Assembly: GCF_014489845.1 (NCBI RefSeq)
Contig: NZ_JABURY010000006.1
Coordinates: forward strand, 1-64,000
Source of the DNA: Frischella japonica
GTDB taxonomy: Bacteria; Pseudomonadota; Gammaproteobacteria; Enterobacterales; Orbaceae
DNA: 64,000 nucleotides
Direction of reading: 5' to 3'
In this document: one piece after another, positions 19,981-29,177 of the stretch
Numbering within the stretch: the first letter of the stretch is position 1
Layout: each line of letters opens with the position of its first letter
Position numbers and translations under genes: made by a program
Notes under the pieces: generated by a model
Databases searched by the model: none
Seen by the model: only the letters and a program-made list of their open reading frames with translations
What the model was told of the DNA's origin: nothing

Positions 19981-21005
19981 TATCCTTTTCCTCTTATCAC
20001 ATCAAAATCCTCGTCCGGGCTATCCATATTAAATTGTAACTGCTGTTCACACCACGGGCATATTGCGTCACCTGTATGGTCGATACATAAAAGATTTCCA
20101 CAATTACAAACAGCAAAAGCGATATTGTTACCACAATGTGGGCAACCTGGTGCACCAATTAATTGATTTGTATTAACTAATAATGCAGTATTTTTATTAT
20201 CACTCCAGTCAAAATATTCATTATCAACTGGATAACACCCATCTAACTTATATTTATGCTGGTGATTCAGATCAGTTACATTATTGGCAAGTGTATATTT
20301 GATCAAATACGGTTGTCTTACATTTGAGCATTTACCGACCAGAACAACACAATTTTCATCATAATACTGAGATGCTTTCGCATCAGAAAAACTAAGGACA
20401 TTACTATAACTATTAATTGATGTGATATCTTGATTGATATTTTGGCTATGCGCAGAAACAGAAGAGGTTATCCATTTAATAAATTGTGCAAAATCGTCTT
20501 GGCTATTGTCATTAAATAATATTACCGTTTCTGTTAGCTGATGCAATATGCTCATATCAGCAGAATGACCAAGGCTAATCGCAATAAAATTGGCTTTATT
20601 AGCATATTGTTCTTGCCAAATTTTTATTTCTTCATGAACTTTATCCGTAGGACGACCATCAGTAATTAAGTAAACGATAGGTTTCCAGTCACCTTTGCTT
20701 TCCGATGTAGTTTTCTTAAGTGTTGTCTCCATCTGTTGCCGTAACTCACGTAAGGCTGCTCCTAATGATGTTCCTCCCCCAATAGGTAACATCGGGGGAT
20801 AAAATGAAATCAAATCAATAAGTGGCACAATGGTTTTGGCTTTTCCGGCAAAAGCAATAACTGAGATATATACTGTTTCAAGCGCATGGGGATCGCGTCT
20901 TAAATCAGTCACGATTTTTTGGATCCCCTTTTTGAGTTTCTCCAGATTACCGCCTATCATTGATTCAGAACAATCCAAAAGAAAAAAAACCGGCAATCTT
21001 CTCAT
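19980..21005 (-). CDS. TerY-type vWA protein with C-terminal zinc ribbon
   Basis: This 341-residue protein has an N-terminal vWA domain (about 1-190). Its metal-ion-dependent adhesion site is seen in LLDCSESM (DxSxS), the Thr of GGGTSLGAAL and the Asp of LITDGRPTD. A TerY-C-type zinc-binding region at about 285-325 contains GCPHCGNN, CNCGNLLCIDH and CPWCEQQL, enough Cys/His ligands for two zinc sites. vWA domains bind protein partners through a metal ion. This is probably a scaffold linking the ter proteins to the kinase/phosphatase pair. It begins MRRLPVF, like its two shorter paralogues in the cluster. Confidence 0.88.
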   Translation of the reverse strand: MRRLPVFFLLDCSESMIGGNLEKLKKGIQKIVTDLRRDPHALETVYISVIAFAGKAKTIVPLIDLISFYPPMLPIGGGTSLGAALRELRQQMETTLKKTTSESKGDWKPIVYLITDGRPTDKVHEEIKIWQEQYANKANFIAISLGHSADMSILHQLTETVILFNDNSQDDFAQFIKWITSSVSAHSQNINQDITSINSYSNVLSFSDAKASQYYDENCVVLVGKCSNVRQPYLIKYTLANNVTDLNHQHKYKLDGCYPVDNEYFDWSDNKNTALLVNTNQLIGAPGCPHCGNNIAFAVCNCGNLLCIDHTGDAICPWCEQQLQFNMDSPDEDFDVIRGKG

Positions 21006-21022
21006 TTTTGTATACTCTATTA

Positions 21023-21661
21023 TTATAAAACTAATTGTATTTCAGGAGGTGGTGCGGGTAAATTATCGGAATTATTATTTACTCCAGCACTGAGACTTCC
21101 AGATGCGACACTGGCGGATACCCATTTAAAAAAACCAGCAAAAGCACTTGAATCTAATGTTTCTAAAGCGACAACATGTGATGTCAGTAATTTTAAATGA
21201 TCAGTATCGGCCTTTTTACCGATTGCACAGGCAATTATAGAAGCAATAGCAAAATTTTTGATGGATTTACATGCTTCAGTATACGCAAACATATCGGAAG
21301 GTTTGCCATCGGTCATTAAAAAAACCATTGGCCGCCAGTCACCTTTTTGCTCACTATTGGATTTTTTTATATCCCGATTCATACTGTGCATTAAGCACTC
21401 TAATGCTGCACCTGTGAAGGTCGCCCCAGCGTTAGCAACTGTTATATCTTGAAACTGAAACTGTTCCAGCGCGGTTAAAGGTACCACTTCTCTGGCTTCA
21501 TTATCATAAGTAATGATTGAAATATAAGCACTTTCTAACGCATAGGGATCTTGTCTTAAAGCATTAAGCATTGATTGTATACCGACATTCACTGCGTAAA
21601 TTGACTCGCCACGCATTGAACCTGATGTATCAATCACTAAATAAACGGGTAATCTTCTCAT
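21023..21661 (-). CDS. TerY-like vWA domain protein (second)
   Basis: This 212-residue single vWA-domain protein begins MRRLPVYLVIDTSGSM, with a complete DxSxS metal site, the Thr of GATFTGAAL and the Asp of LMTDGKPSD. It ends in a short linker and the tail LPAPPPEIQLVL. The other 212-residue TerY protein in the cluster ends almost identically, so the tail may be a docking peptide. It is predicted to be cytoplasmic with no signal. It overlaps terX by one base and lies 17 bases before the zinc-ribbon vWA gene. Its length and sequence fit TerY1/TerY2 of enterobacterial ter islands. Confidence 0.88.
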   Translation of the reverse strand: MRRLPVYLVIDTSGSMRGESIYAVNVGIQSMLNALRQDPYALESAYISIITYDNEAREVVPLTALEQFQFQDITVANAGATFTGAALECLMHSMNRDIKKSNSEQKGDWRPMVFLMTDGKPSDMFAYTEACKSIKNFAIASIIACAIGKKADTDHLKLLTSHVVALETLDSSAFAGFFKWVSASVASGSLSAGVNNNSDNLPAPPPEIQLVL

Positions 21662-22302
21662 TATAAATAACTTTGTATATATGATACGAATGTATCGGAA
21701 TCACTGGCTTGACCAATCGCTTTAAACTGCCAACCACTTGTTTCACGATTTAATTCTGCAAAAATCATTGAGCGTTTATGATTAAATTCAGAGCTAGTTG
21801 AGAGATCAAAACGAACCATTTCTAAACCTTTAGCGTCTACTGCTCGAATAAAGGCATTTTGGACTTCACCAAAATGTTGTTTTCGTTTAGTTGCATCATA
21901 AATTTGGACGATAAAGACGATTTTTTGATATGTGACATCAAGATCATTTAACTTCAAAATGATTTGTTCATCATCACCATCGCCTTCACCAGTACGATTA
22001 TCACCTGTAAGCCAAACGTGTCCAGATTTGTGTCGCAAATTATTGAAAAAAATGATATCACCATTATCAAGGGTTTGTTTACCATTTTGTATACTCCCTA
22101 GATTGGCTATTTTACCATTGCTGTTGCATAGAAAGGCGACCACATCAAGATCATATTCCTCATTTCCACCACTAAATAGCGTTTGGATAAATGATTTTTT
22201 CTTTTCTGCAACATCCCAACCAAGGCCAATTGTGACGTTAGATAAATCATATTGGCTTTTTGATAAACTTACTCCTTGCCCCTTTTTCAAACTGACTGAC
22301 AT
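21661..22302 (-). CDS. terX: TerD-family protein TerX
   Basis: This 213-residue TerD-domain protein begins MSVSLKKGQGVSLSKSQ and keeps the metal loop [13 protein letters not shown]. It carries the lysine/hydrophobic insert EKKKSFIQTLFSGG between GLGWD and DLDVV, as TerZ does. It is flanked by two vWA genes, the order seen in other terX-terY clusters, with a 1-base overlap downstream and 37 bases from the upstream vWA gene. TerX is thought to work with the TerY proteins rather than with the terZ-E run, and its position here agrees. Confidence 0.9.
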   Translation of the reverse strand: MSVSLKKGQGVSLSKSQYDLSNVTIGLGWDVAEKKKSFIQTLFSGGNEEYDLDVVAFLCNSNGKIANLGSIQNGKQTLDNGDIIFFNNLRHKSGHVWLTGDNRTGEGDGDDEQIILKLNDLDVTYQKIVFIVQIYDATKRKQHFGEVQNAFIRAVDAKGLEMVRFDLSTSSEFNHKRSMIFAELNRETSGWQFKAIGQASDSDTFVSYIQSYL

Positions 22303-22339
22303 AATTTCCTCTCAATATTTGATTCGTGTTTTTTTAATA

Positions 22340-22978
22340 TTATAAAACTATATTGACTTCAGGTGGTGGAGGAGGTAAGTCATCTAGACCAATTACTTCT
22401 TTATGGTTAGATTCTACTTTTTGACTTCCTGTTGAGATACTTGCTGAAACCCATTTAAAAAACGCTTTAATCGAATTTGAATCAGCTGTATCTAGCTGTA
22501 ATACCACTTCTGTGATTTGTTTTAATACGTTGGTATCAACAGATTGCCCTGCAGCACAGGCGATGACCATCCCTTTTTTTACTTTTTCAAAGTCTTTTAA
22601 ACCTTGTTGCCAATTGTCTGTTGGCATACCATCAGTCATAATAAATACTAATGGACGCCAATCACCTTTGGTTTCATAAGTTGTTTTAACTATTTCCTGT
22701 TCAATACATTTAGCTGTAAGTTCTAACGCTTGACCTAGAGATGTTGTTCCAGCAGCCTTTAACTCTGGTGTTTTGAAATTTAACAAATCAGTCAAAGGGA
22801 TAATTTGTTTTGCAGAACTATCAAATGTGATAACGGAAATGTAGGCAGTTTCTAACGCATAGGGATCTTGCCTTAGTGTTGTTAGTAGAGTTTGTACTCC
22901 ATTTTTTACGGCTTCTATTGCTTCCCCGTGCATAGAACCTGATGTATCTAATACGAGATAAACGGGTAATCGTCTCAT
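22340..22978 (-). CDS. TerY-like vWA domain protein (first)
   Basis: This 212-residue vWA-domain protein begins MRRLPVYLVLDTSGSM, with an intact metal site (DTSGS, GTTSLGQAL, IMTDGMPTD). It ends with the tail LPPPPPEVNIVL, shared in pattern with the second TerY-like protein. It is the first gene of the whole minus-strand island, so the main island promoter should lie in the 600-base gap upstream. It was probably produced by duplication with the gene at 21023-21661. Confidence 0.9.
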   Translation of the reverse strand: MRRLPVYLVLDTSGSMHGEAIEAVKNGVQTLLTTLRQDPYALETAYISVITFDSSAKQIIPLTDLLNFKTPELKAAGTTSLGQALELTAKCIEQEIVKTTYETKGDWRPLVFIMTDGMPTDNWQQGLKDFEKVKKGMVIACAAGQSVDTNVLKQITEVVLQLDTADSNSIKAFFKWVSASISTGSQKVESNHKEVIGLDDLPPPPPEVNIVL

Positions 22979-23595
22979 CTATTTTGTCCTCTTAAAAGGA
23001 AATATATATTTATTCTATAATGTTATTATTATGCTGATGCGATGATTCGTTATATCAGTTTCAATTAATGAATAATCTGTTCTCTTTAGAAATACTAACA
23101 TAGTATATTATTTCGATGATAACTTAACGATAATACAGTTGTCAGTTGAGCTTATTATTTATTATTGAGATTATTAATATCATTATTCGTGGTTTATTTG
23201 TAAAACAGATTCAATTAAAAACTTCATTCCGTTTGGCGAAATCTTAACATATTTTTTCATCCTAAATCCAATGTAATTTTATTCTTTTCTAAAGGATGAA
23301 AAGTCTTTTTTATGTTGTCATCATATAAATCGTTGATTGACATTATCTATATTACAGTAAGTTTAAATATAGCGTTAAAAATGGTTTTCAACATTTTAGG
23401 AATTGATAAAAAATTTATTGCTAACAATTTATTAATTGAAGACGAATTGTGAATTTAATTAGTAAAGTGTTACTTAAAATATTCATTAAAATGAGTAACT
23501 TATATTTTTGTAAGAATATGATTTGTTAAAACTCAAAACACCAGTAAGGAATGTTTAAGGAATTACTGAATGTGATAATGAGATCGGATTACTTA
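22979..23595. promoter_or_regulatory. gene-free region upstream of the ter island
   Basis: About 600 bases of AT-rich DNA without a gene lie between the first vWA gene and the terminator at 23596-23625. The promoter of the island must lie here on the minus strand if the cluster is one transcription unit. I cannot pick a convincing -35/-10 pair or a known operator by eye. No terW-like regulator gene is encoded here. Confidence 0.4.
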
Positions 23596-23625
23596 TAAAA
23601 AAGGAGGAATTTTCATTCCTCCTAT
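23596..23625 (-). terminator. terminator downstream of pflB and the introns
   Basis: On the minus strand, arms AGGAGGAAT and ATTCCTCCT close a GAAA loop and are followed by TTTTTT. This is a strong intrinsic terminator. It is probably the original pflB terminator, now pushed about 3.2 kb from the stop codon by the intron insertions. It also keeps pflB transcripts out of the ter island. Confidence 0.85.
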
Positions 23626-23647
23626 CTTGTTATTACTCACTTGAGTA

Positions 23648-23838
23648 GGTGTCTCTCTCAGACTAAGACATATTCTTTACCGAATATAGGCTATACAATA
23701 TCCTTTCGGACATCGTATAACCCCCCTACTCGGATATTGTGAGGGGTAGCTAATTAAAGTTGTTCACTTTAATAGTTCACCTAATTTTTTGATTAAAAAA
23801 TCAAATGGTTAGGTGAAGAAGTGCTCCCCTTGTCGCAC
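23648..23838 (-). mobile_element. truncated 5' end of a second group II intron
   Basis: Read on the minus strand, this begins GTGCGACAAGG exactly where the complete intron ends (CCCGAC at 23839). It then follows the first 190 or so bases of the complete intron with small indels and scattered mismatches. Shared blocks include ATTAAAGTGAACAACTTTAA, CACAATATCCGAGTAGGG and TATTCGGTAAAGAATAT. Homology stops near 23648, just before the pflB terminator. It has no ORF and no domain V, so it cannot splice. The divergence says it is an older or different intron, not a fresh copy. Confidence 0.8.
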
Positions 23839-26825
23839 GTCGGGTAGCAACGACACATTACTGTGTCGCCGCCCCCTAAGAACTGTACGAGCGAATTTCT
23901 CCGCATACAGCTCAAGCCTTTCTATTAACTTATTGCTAAGTCGGTTTCAATACCTCCAACTTCAGTGCATGAACTTTAGTATGACATACAGGATGTAATA
24001 ATACCCTATTTTTCAGTTTATTATCTCCACCCTGTACACGGTATATAATATGGTGGTCATGCCATCCCGTCTCTTTTGTGATAGGGAGATGACATAATCC
24101 ACAACGCCCTTTTTGTTCCTTATACAACCTTTGCCATTGACTTCTGTGCGAATAATCCTCGTACATCCGTTTTTGGTATAATGTTTCGCCGTATAATTCC
24201 CATTCAGGTAAAAACGGGTTGTATTCCGATTTTACCTTAACATGACGTTTAATCTCTGTCCTATTGCAAAACAGTAATTCAGTCCATATTTTCTCGCCGT
24301 GTCGATTCGTTGTATGTGTCCCGAATATCCAGTCTCTGCTTTGTATCTTTGTAAAGTATTTCTCTTTAACAAATCGTTTCCGCCTATTACCGTGTCTTCG
24401 GCAACACCATTTCCAAATCGCTTTCCAGACTAAGTGGTCTACTTTACTGTACGTTTCTTTAGCGACAATGCTACGGTGATAGTTAGCCCATCCCCTTAAC
24501 ATTGGATTTAATTTTCCTATTAGTATGTCTTGTTTAACCATTTTCATGGCACTTATTGTTTCTTTCACCTTGCGATAAAATGCTTTCACATTCTTTTTGC
24601 TAGGCTTAATCAACAATTTGCCTTTAAATGATTTCACCGTCCAACCGAGAAAATCAAATCCTTGCTCGATATTAACAACGTGAGTTTTCTTTTCCGATAA
24701 GGTTAATCCCCTCTCTTTCAAAAATTCCCGCATTATTGGCAGAACTTCATTTTCAAGTAATTCTTTCGAACTCCCCGATATAATAAAATCGTCCGCATAT
24801 CGAACCATATACACCTTATTAGCTCGCCGTTGTCTATTTCCAATTACACCAAAGTGTTTAGTTAATAGCTCGTCAATGCTATCTAGTGCCATATTTGCTA
24901 AAGTTGGTGAGATGATACCCCCTTGTGGTGTACCCTCTGCCGTCCGTGTAACCTGTCCCATATCTACTACGCCAGATTTTAACCATTTTGCTAATATCCG
25001 TTTATTCATCGGAATATTTTCGATTAACCAATCGTGGTTAATATGGTCAAAACAACCCTGTATATCCGCATCCAATACCCATTGCGCCGTTTGTCTCATT
25101 TGACTTCCTTTGCGTGAGAATATTTTATGCACGTGGCTTATCGCATCCGCCGTTGAACGATTGATTCGAAAACCATACGAGTTTTTATCCGCCGTTGTTT
25201 CTGCAACAGGCTGTAAAGCGAATAAGTACAGCGCTTGCATTGCTCTGTCTTTCATGGTCGGAATGCCTAAAGGGCGCTTCTTTCCATCAGACTTAGGGAT
25301 ATAAACCCGCCTTAATGGCATCGGTTTATATCCTTTACTTGTCAGCGTTGCAATCGCTTCCCATTTACTCTTAGGTGTTGACCATGTAACTTTATCAACC
25401 CCTGCCGTTCTTTTACCTCTGTTTTCTGTCACTCTCCGCACCGCTAATTGCTTAGCATACGTTGAGCGTGTTAGTAACCGTTGTAAGCGTTTAACCTTAC
25501 GGTAGTCACCTTCAATTGTCGCCTTCGCAATCCGTACCTGCAACCCTTTAACATGCTTTGTTGCTTTGACCCAATCAATTTTGTGCCATAGCTCATTCAT
25601 GTCAGGAGTCGCTGGAGCTGGACTACTTTTAACTTTTTCGTTAAACTTAGTGTACTCTTTCATACTTACTCCTGTAGTAACAGAAATAAGCAGAAATCTA
25701 CTTGGTTTTTTTGTGAATAATTTCTTCGAGTTGGACCACAAGAAGAAGAATTATTCAGGGTACCAAATAAATTCTACTTCTCTGTCACATGGTGAATTGT
25801 TAGAGTAGGGAAATGGGCTTGTTTTCACTTGCCTATTTCCTGTCCTCACCCAATCATTCCCGAAGAAATGACCACAAAAGGATTTGCCAACATCTTACGA
25901 TGAAAGACCAGTTAGAAGTCTGCACCCTTTCGGATTAGGTCATGTTTCATACCCTATATCAGCCATTACAGCCAATCATTCGCTTTCTCTAACCTCCTTT
26001 ACCTGCACCCCCATCAGTATCGCTTGCGCTTTACCTGCCCTAAGGCGGAAATACAGGCTTACCAAGTTCCATTATTATCACACAAATAGTTAAGATGTTG
26101 TCTGTTCGCCGATAGTGTTATGATGACGTATCTCCAATGTAAAAAGAGATATCCCACTATATACCTTTTTGGTTAGAGCTTGTCAGTAGCTTAAGCTCTT
26201 TACAATTCACGACGTTTATCAACAATTCACTTACGTTCATCTTTCTATTTAGCCTAGCCCCTCATGACATGCTACTTGCCATTACTTAATGTTACCTCAC
26301 GATACGCATTAACCTTGCTGTTCCTCAAGGGGGTACATTGTCAGGAAGCTCCACACCAAACCGTTGCCAGTTTCGCATTATCCCTAGGCTACTGTTAGTC
26401 ATATAACAGGTTGACTCGCACTTTTACCTAATCTATAGGTAATTGTACTTCAACAATGATAATAACAGCTTATGCACTTATAAACTTCACAATAGGTCAA
26501 TTCTAACTTAAACTATATACTGATGAATTCTTTCGTTTCCTTGGGCGATTCAATAATTTTATTGAATTCCTTGGTATCTTCCAGAATATCAGATAGGATT
26601 AATTGAATTGTCCAAAGAATTTTGTTCTTTAGATATGAGAGGTGCCTCTCACAGACTAAGATATATTCTTTACCGAATACAGGTTATACAATATCCTTTC
26701 GGACATGTGTAACGCCCTACTCGGATATTGTGAGGATGGCTAATTAAAGTTGTTCACTTTAATTAACCCACCTAACTTTCGATTAAAATCAAATAGTTAG
26801 GCGCATAAGTGCGCTCTTGTCGCAC
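23839..26825 (-). mobile_element. complete group II intron immediately after the pflB stop codon
   Basis: The 5' end is GTGCGACAAG at 26825, on the base after the pflB TAG (26826-26828). Domain V is the 34-base hairpin 23880-23913, starting GAGC, with a GAAA loop and ending GTTC. Domain VI follows, with a bulged A in CTACCC seven bases from the end, and the intron ends GAC at 23839. Total length is 2987 bases, with the ORF placed just before domain V. A hairpin at 26129-26151 shows the loop TTACATTG, which pairs with the last eight exon bases CAATGTAG (seven Watson-Crick pairs and one G-U) as EBS1-IBS1. The domain V/VI sequence suggests a bacterial IIB/chloroplast-like class, which I hold loosely. 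Confidence 0.93.
23936..25663 (-). CDS. group II intron reverse transcriptase/maturase with HNH endonuclease
   Basis: This protein of about 575 residues has an N-terminal RT region with YIPKSDGKKRPLGIPTMKD (121-139), GFRINRSTADAISHV, TPQGGIISPTLANMAL (245-260) and the catalytic YADD at 289-292. A maturase X region and a basic DNA-binding region follow. The C-terminal HNH endonuclease shows CGLC, HDHHIIY and HPVCHTKVHA. All catalytic motifs are intact, so it should support splicing and retrohoming. I start it at the ATG 25661-25663 with AGGAG five bases upstream; the frame stays open further but has no better start. It lies in intron domain IV, and its stop is 22 bases before domain V. Confidence 0.95.
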   Translation of the reverse strand: MKEYTKFNEKVKSSPAPATPDMNELWHKIDWVKATKHVKGLQVRIAKATIEGDYRKVKRLQRLLTRSTYAKQLAVRRVTENRGKRTAGVDKVTWSTPKSKWEAIATLTSKGYKPMPLRRVYIPKSDGKKRPLGIPTMKDRAMQALYLFALQPVAETTADKNSYGFRINRSTADAISHVHKIFSRKGSQMRQTAQWVLDADIQGCFDHINHDWLIENIPMNKRILAKWLKSGVVDMGQVTRTAEGTPQGGIISPTLANMALDSIDELLTKHFGVIGNRQRRANKVYMVRYADDFIISGSSKELLENEVLPIMREFLKERGLTLSEKKTHVVNIEQGFDFLGWTVKSFKGKLLIKPSKKNVKAFYRKVKETISAMKMVKQDILIGKLNPMLRGWANYHRSIVAKETYSKVDHLVWKAIWKWCCRRHGNRRKRFVKEKYFTKIQSRDWIFGTHTTNRHGEKIWTELLFCNRTEIKRHVKVKSEYNPFLPEWELYGETLYQKRMYEDYSHRSQWQRLYKEQKGRCGLCHLPITKETGWHDHHIIYRVQGGDNKLKNRVLLHPVCHTKVHALKLEVLKPT

Positions 26826-29108
26826 CTACATTGATTGAGTGAAAGTACGAGTAATAACGTCTTTTTGTTGTTCTTTAGTTAATGAGTTAAAACGTACTGC
26901 ATATCCAGAAACACGAATAGTTAATTGTGGATATTTTTCAGGATGTTCCATTGCATCTAATAATGTTTCACGGTTTAAAACGTTAACATTTAAATGCTGA
27001 CCACCTTCAACAGTTGCTTCGTGGTGGAAGTAACCATCCATTAAACCAGCTAAGTTACGTTTACGTGCACTATCATCTTTACCTAACGCATTTGGTACGA
27101 TAGAGAAAGTATAAGAAATACCGTCTTTAGCATAAGCAAATGGTAGTTTAGCAACAGATGTTAATGAAGCAACCGCACCTTTTTGGTCACGTCCGTGCAT
27201 TGGGTTAGCACCTGGTCCAAATGGTGCACCAGCACGACGACCGTCTGGAGTGTTACCTGTTTTCTTACCATATACAACGTTTGAAGTAATGGTTAAAACA
27301 GATTGTGTAGGAATTGCATTACGATAAGTTTTAAGTTTTTGAATTTTCTTCATGAAACGTTCAACTAAATCAACTGCGATATCATCTACACGTGGATCGT
27401 TGTTACCGAATTGTGGGTATTCACCTTCGATTTCAAAATCTACAGCTAAACCGTCTTCATCACGAATCGTTTTCACTTTTGCATATTTAATAGCAGATAA
27501 TGAGTCAGCAGCAACAGATAGACCAGCAATACCACATGCCATTGTACGAATAACGTCACGATCGTGTAGTGCCATTAATGATGCTTCGTAGCTGTATTTG
27601 TCATGCATATAGTGAATTGCATTTAGTGCAGTTACGTATTGTTTTGCTAACCAATCCATAAAGTGATCTAAACGAGCAAATACTTTGTCAAAATCAAGGT
27701 ATTCGTCAGTGATTGGATCTTCTTTTGGTCCAACTTGCATTTTAAGTTTTTCGTCCACACCGCCATTGATTGCGTATAGAAGAGTTTTAGCAAGGTTGGC
27801 ACGTGCGCCGAAGAATTGCATTTGTTTACCAACAATCATCGGGCTTACACAACATGCGATTGCATAGTCATCGTTATTGAAGTCAGGACGCATTAAATCA
27901 TCATTTTCATACTGTAATGAAGAGGTATCAATAGATACTTTAGATGCGAACTCTTTGAATCCACTTGGTAACTGTTCTGACCAAAGAATAGTCATGTTAG
28001 GCTCAGGTGATGGACCCATTGTATATAGTGTGTTTAAGAAACGGAATGAAGTTTTAGTAACTAAAGTACGTCCGTCAACACCCATACCTGCGATGGATTC
28101 AGTTGCCCAAATTGGGTCACCAGAGAATAATTCATCATATTCAGGAGTACGTAAGAAACGAACCATACGTAATTTCATAACGAAATGGTCAACAATTTCT
28201 TGAGCGTCTTTTTCAGTAATTAAGCCTGCTTCAAGGTCACGTTGGAAGTAAATATCAAAGAATGTAGAAGTACGACCAAGAGACATTGCCGCACCGTTTT
28301 GAGATTTAACTGCCGCTAAGTAACCGAAGTATGTCCATTGCACCGCTTCTTGGGCTGTTTTAGCTGGTCCAGAGATGTCGTAGCCATATTTAGCTGCCAT
28401 TTCTTTGATTTGACCAAGAGCACGATGTTGTTCAGCGATTTCTTCACGACGTTGCATAGTCATCGCTAAGTCAACACCATTTTCGAAATCAGCTTGTAAT
28501 GAGTTGAATTGTGCAAATTTATCTTGCATTAAAAAGTCGATACCGTAAAGCGCAACACGACGGTAGTCACCAATGATACGACCACGACCATAAGCATCAG
28601 GAAGACCAGTGATAACACCTGATTTACGACAACGAAGGATATCCGGAGTATAGATGTCAAACACACCTTGGTTGTGGGTTTTACGATAGTCAGTGAAGAT
28701 TTTTTTGACTAATGGATCAAGCGTTCTGTTGTAAGCTTTACAAGAATTCTCGATCATTTTGATTCCACCAAACGGGATAATCGCACGTTTTAATGGTTTT
28801 TCAGTTTGTAAGCCAACGATTTTTTCTAAATCTTTCTCAATATAACCTGCATCATGAGCAGTAATAGTTGAGATCACACTTGTGTCAAAGTCAACAGGAG
28901 CATGAGTTGAGTTTTCGATTTTAATGCCTTCCATAACTTTATTCCACAATGTTGTGGTCGCATCAGTTGCGCCAGCTAAGAAAGACTCGTCACCCTCATA
29001 AGGTGTATAGTTTTTTTGAATGAAATCGCGGACATTGACATTATTTTGCCAGTCACCCTCTTTAAATCCTTTCCAAGCGTTGGCTTGTACTTCGTTTAAA
29101 TTACTCAT
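26826..29108 (-). CDS. pflB: pyruvate formate-lyase (formate C-acetyltransferase)
   Basis: PflB splits pyruvate and CoA into formate and acetyl-CoA during fermentation, using a glycyl radical made by PflA. Starting at the ATG 29106-29108, which has GAGGTG seven bases upstream, it has 760 residues, the same as E. coli. The active-site cysteine pair is in IACCVSPM, and the radical glycine is in VSGYAVRF near the C-terminus. It lies 69 bases after focA, the classic focA-pflB order. Its TAG stop codon directly abuts the 5' end of a group II intron. The normal downstream partner pflA is about 20 kb away. Confidence 0.98.
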   Translation of the reverse strand: MSNLNEVQANAWKGFKEGDWQNNVNVRDFIQKNYTPYEGDESFLAGATDATTTLWNKVMEGIKIENSTHAPVDFDTSVISTITAHDAGYIEKDLEKIVGLQTEKPLKRAIIPFGGIKMIENSCKAYNRTLDPLVKKIFTDYRKTHNQGVFDIYTPDILRCRKSGVITGLPDAYGRGRIIGDYRRVALYGIDFLMQDKFAQFNSLQADFENGVDLAMTMQRREEIAEQHRALGQIKEMAAKYGYDISGPAKTAQEAVQWTYFGYLAAVKSQNGAAMSLGRTSTFFDIYFQRDLEAGLITEKDAQEIVDHFVMKLRMVRFLRTPEYDELFSGDPIWATESIAGMGVDGRTLVTKTSFRFLNTLYTMGPSPEPNMTILWSEQLPSGFKEFASKVSIDTSSLQYENDDLMRPDFNNDDYAIACCVSPMIVGKQMQFFGARANLAKTLLYAINGGVDEKLKMQVGPKEDPITDEYLDFDKVFARLDHFMDWLAKQYVTALNAIHYMHDKYSYEASLMALHDRDVIRTMACGIAGLSVAADSLSAIKYAKVKTIRDEDGLAVDFEIEGEYPQFGNNDPRVDDIAVDLVERFMKKIQKLKTYRNAIPTQSVLTITSNVVYGKKTGNTPDGRRAGAPFGPGANPMHGRDQKGAVASLTSVAKLPFAYAKDGISYTFSIVPNALGKDDSARKRNLAGLMDGYFHHEATVEGGQHLNVNVLNRETLLDAMEHPEKYPQLTIRVSGYAVRFNSLTKEQQKDVITRTFTQSM

Positions 29109-29177
29109 ATTTTTCACCTCAGTTTTTCTAAAAGCTTTACCTACTCTCTATTATAAATATGGGTAGATATTGTAAAA

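Noticed and set aside
21932-22345. 137-codon open frame on the plus strand over terX
   Set aside because: It lies fully antisense to the well-supported terX gene and its upstream gap. Composition is Ser/Pro-rich, as expected from a shadow frame, and no start signal or family match was seen.
22979-23595. CRISPR-like or tRNA/integration site at the ter island edge
   Set aside because: I looked for regularly spaced repeats, tRNA-like cloverleaves or attachment repeats at both island ends and found none that I could support.
23630-23720. Intron as a terminator-targeting (group IIC) element
   Set aside because: Group IIC introns insert just downstream of a terminator hairpin. Here the terminator lies downstream of the intron and the upstream exon is coding sequence with a good EBS1-IBS1 match, so exon-recognition targeting fits better.
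27877-28203. 108-codon plus-strand frame inside pflB
   Set aside because: It is antisense to the PflB active-site region, with no ribosome-binding site and no recognisable domain.
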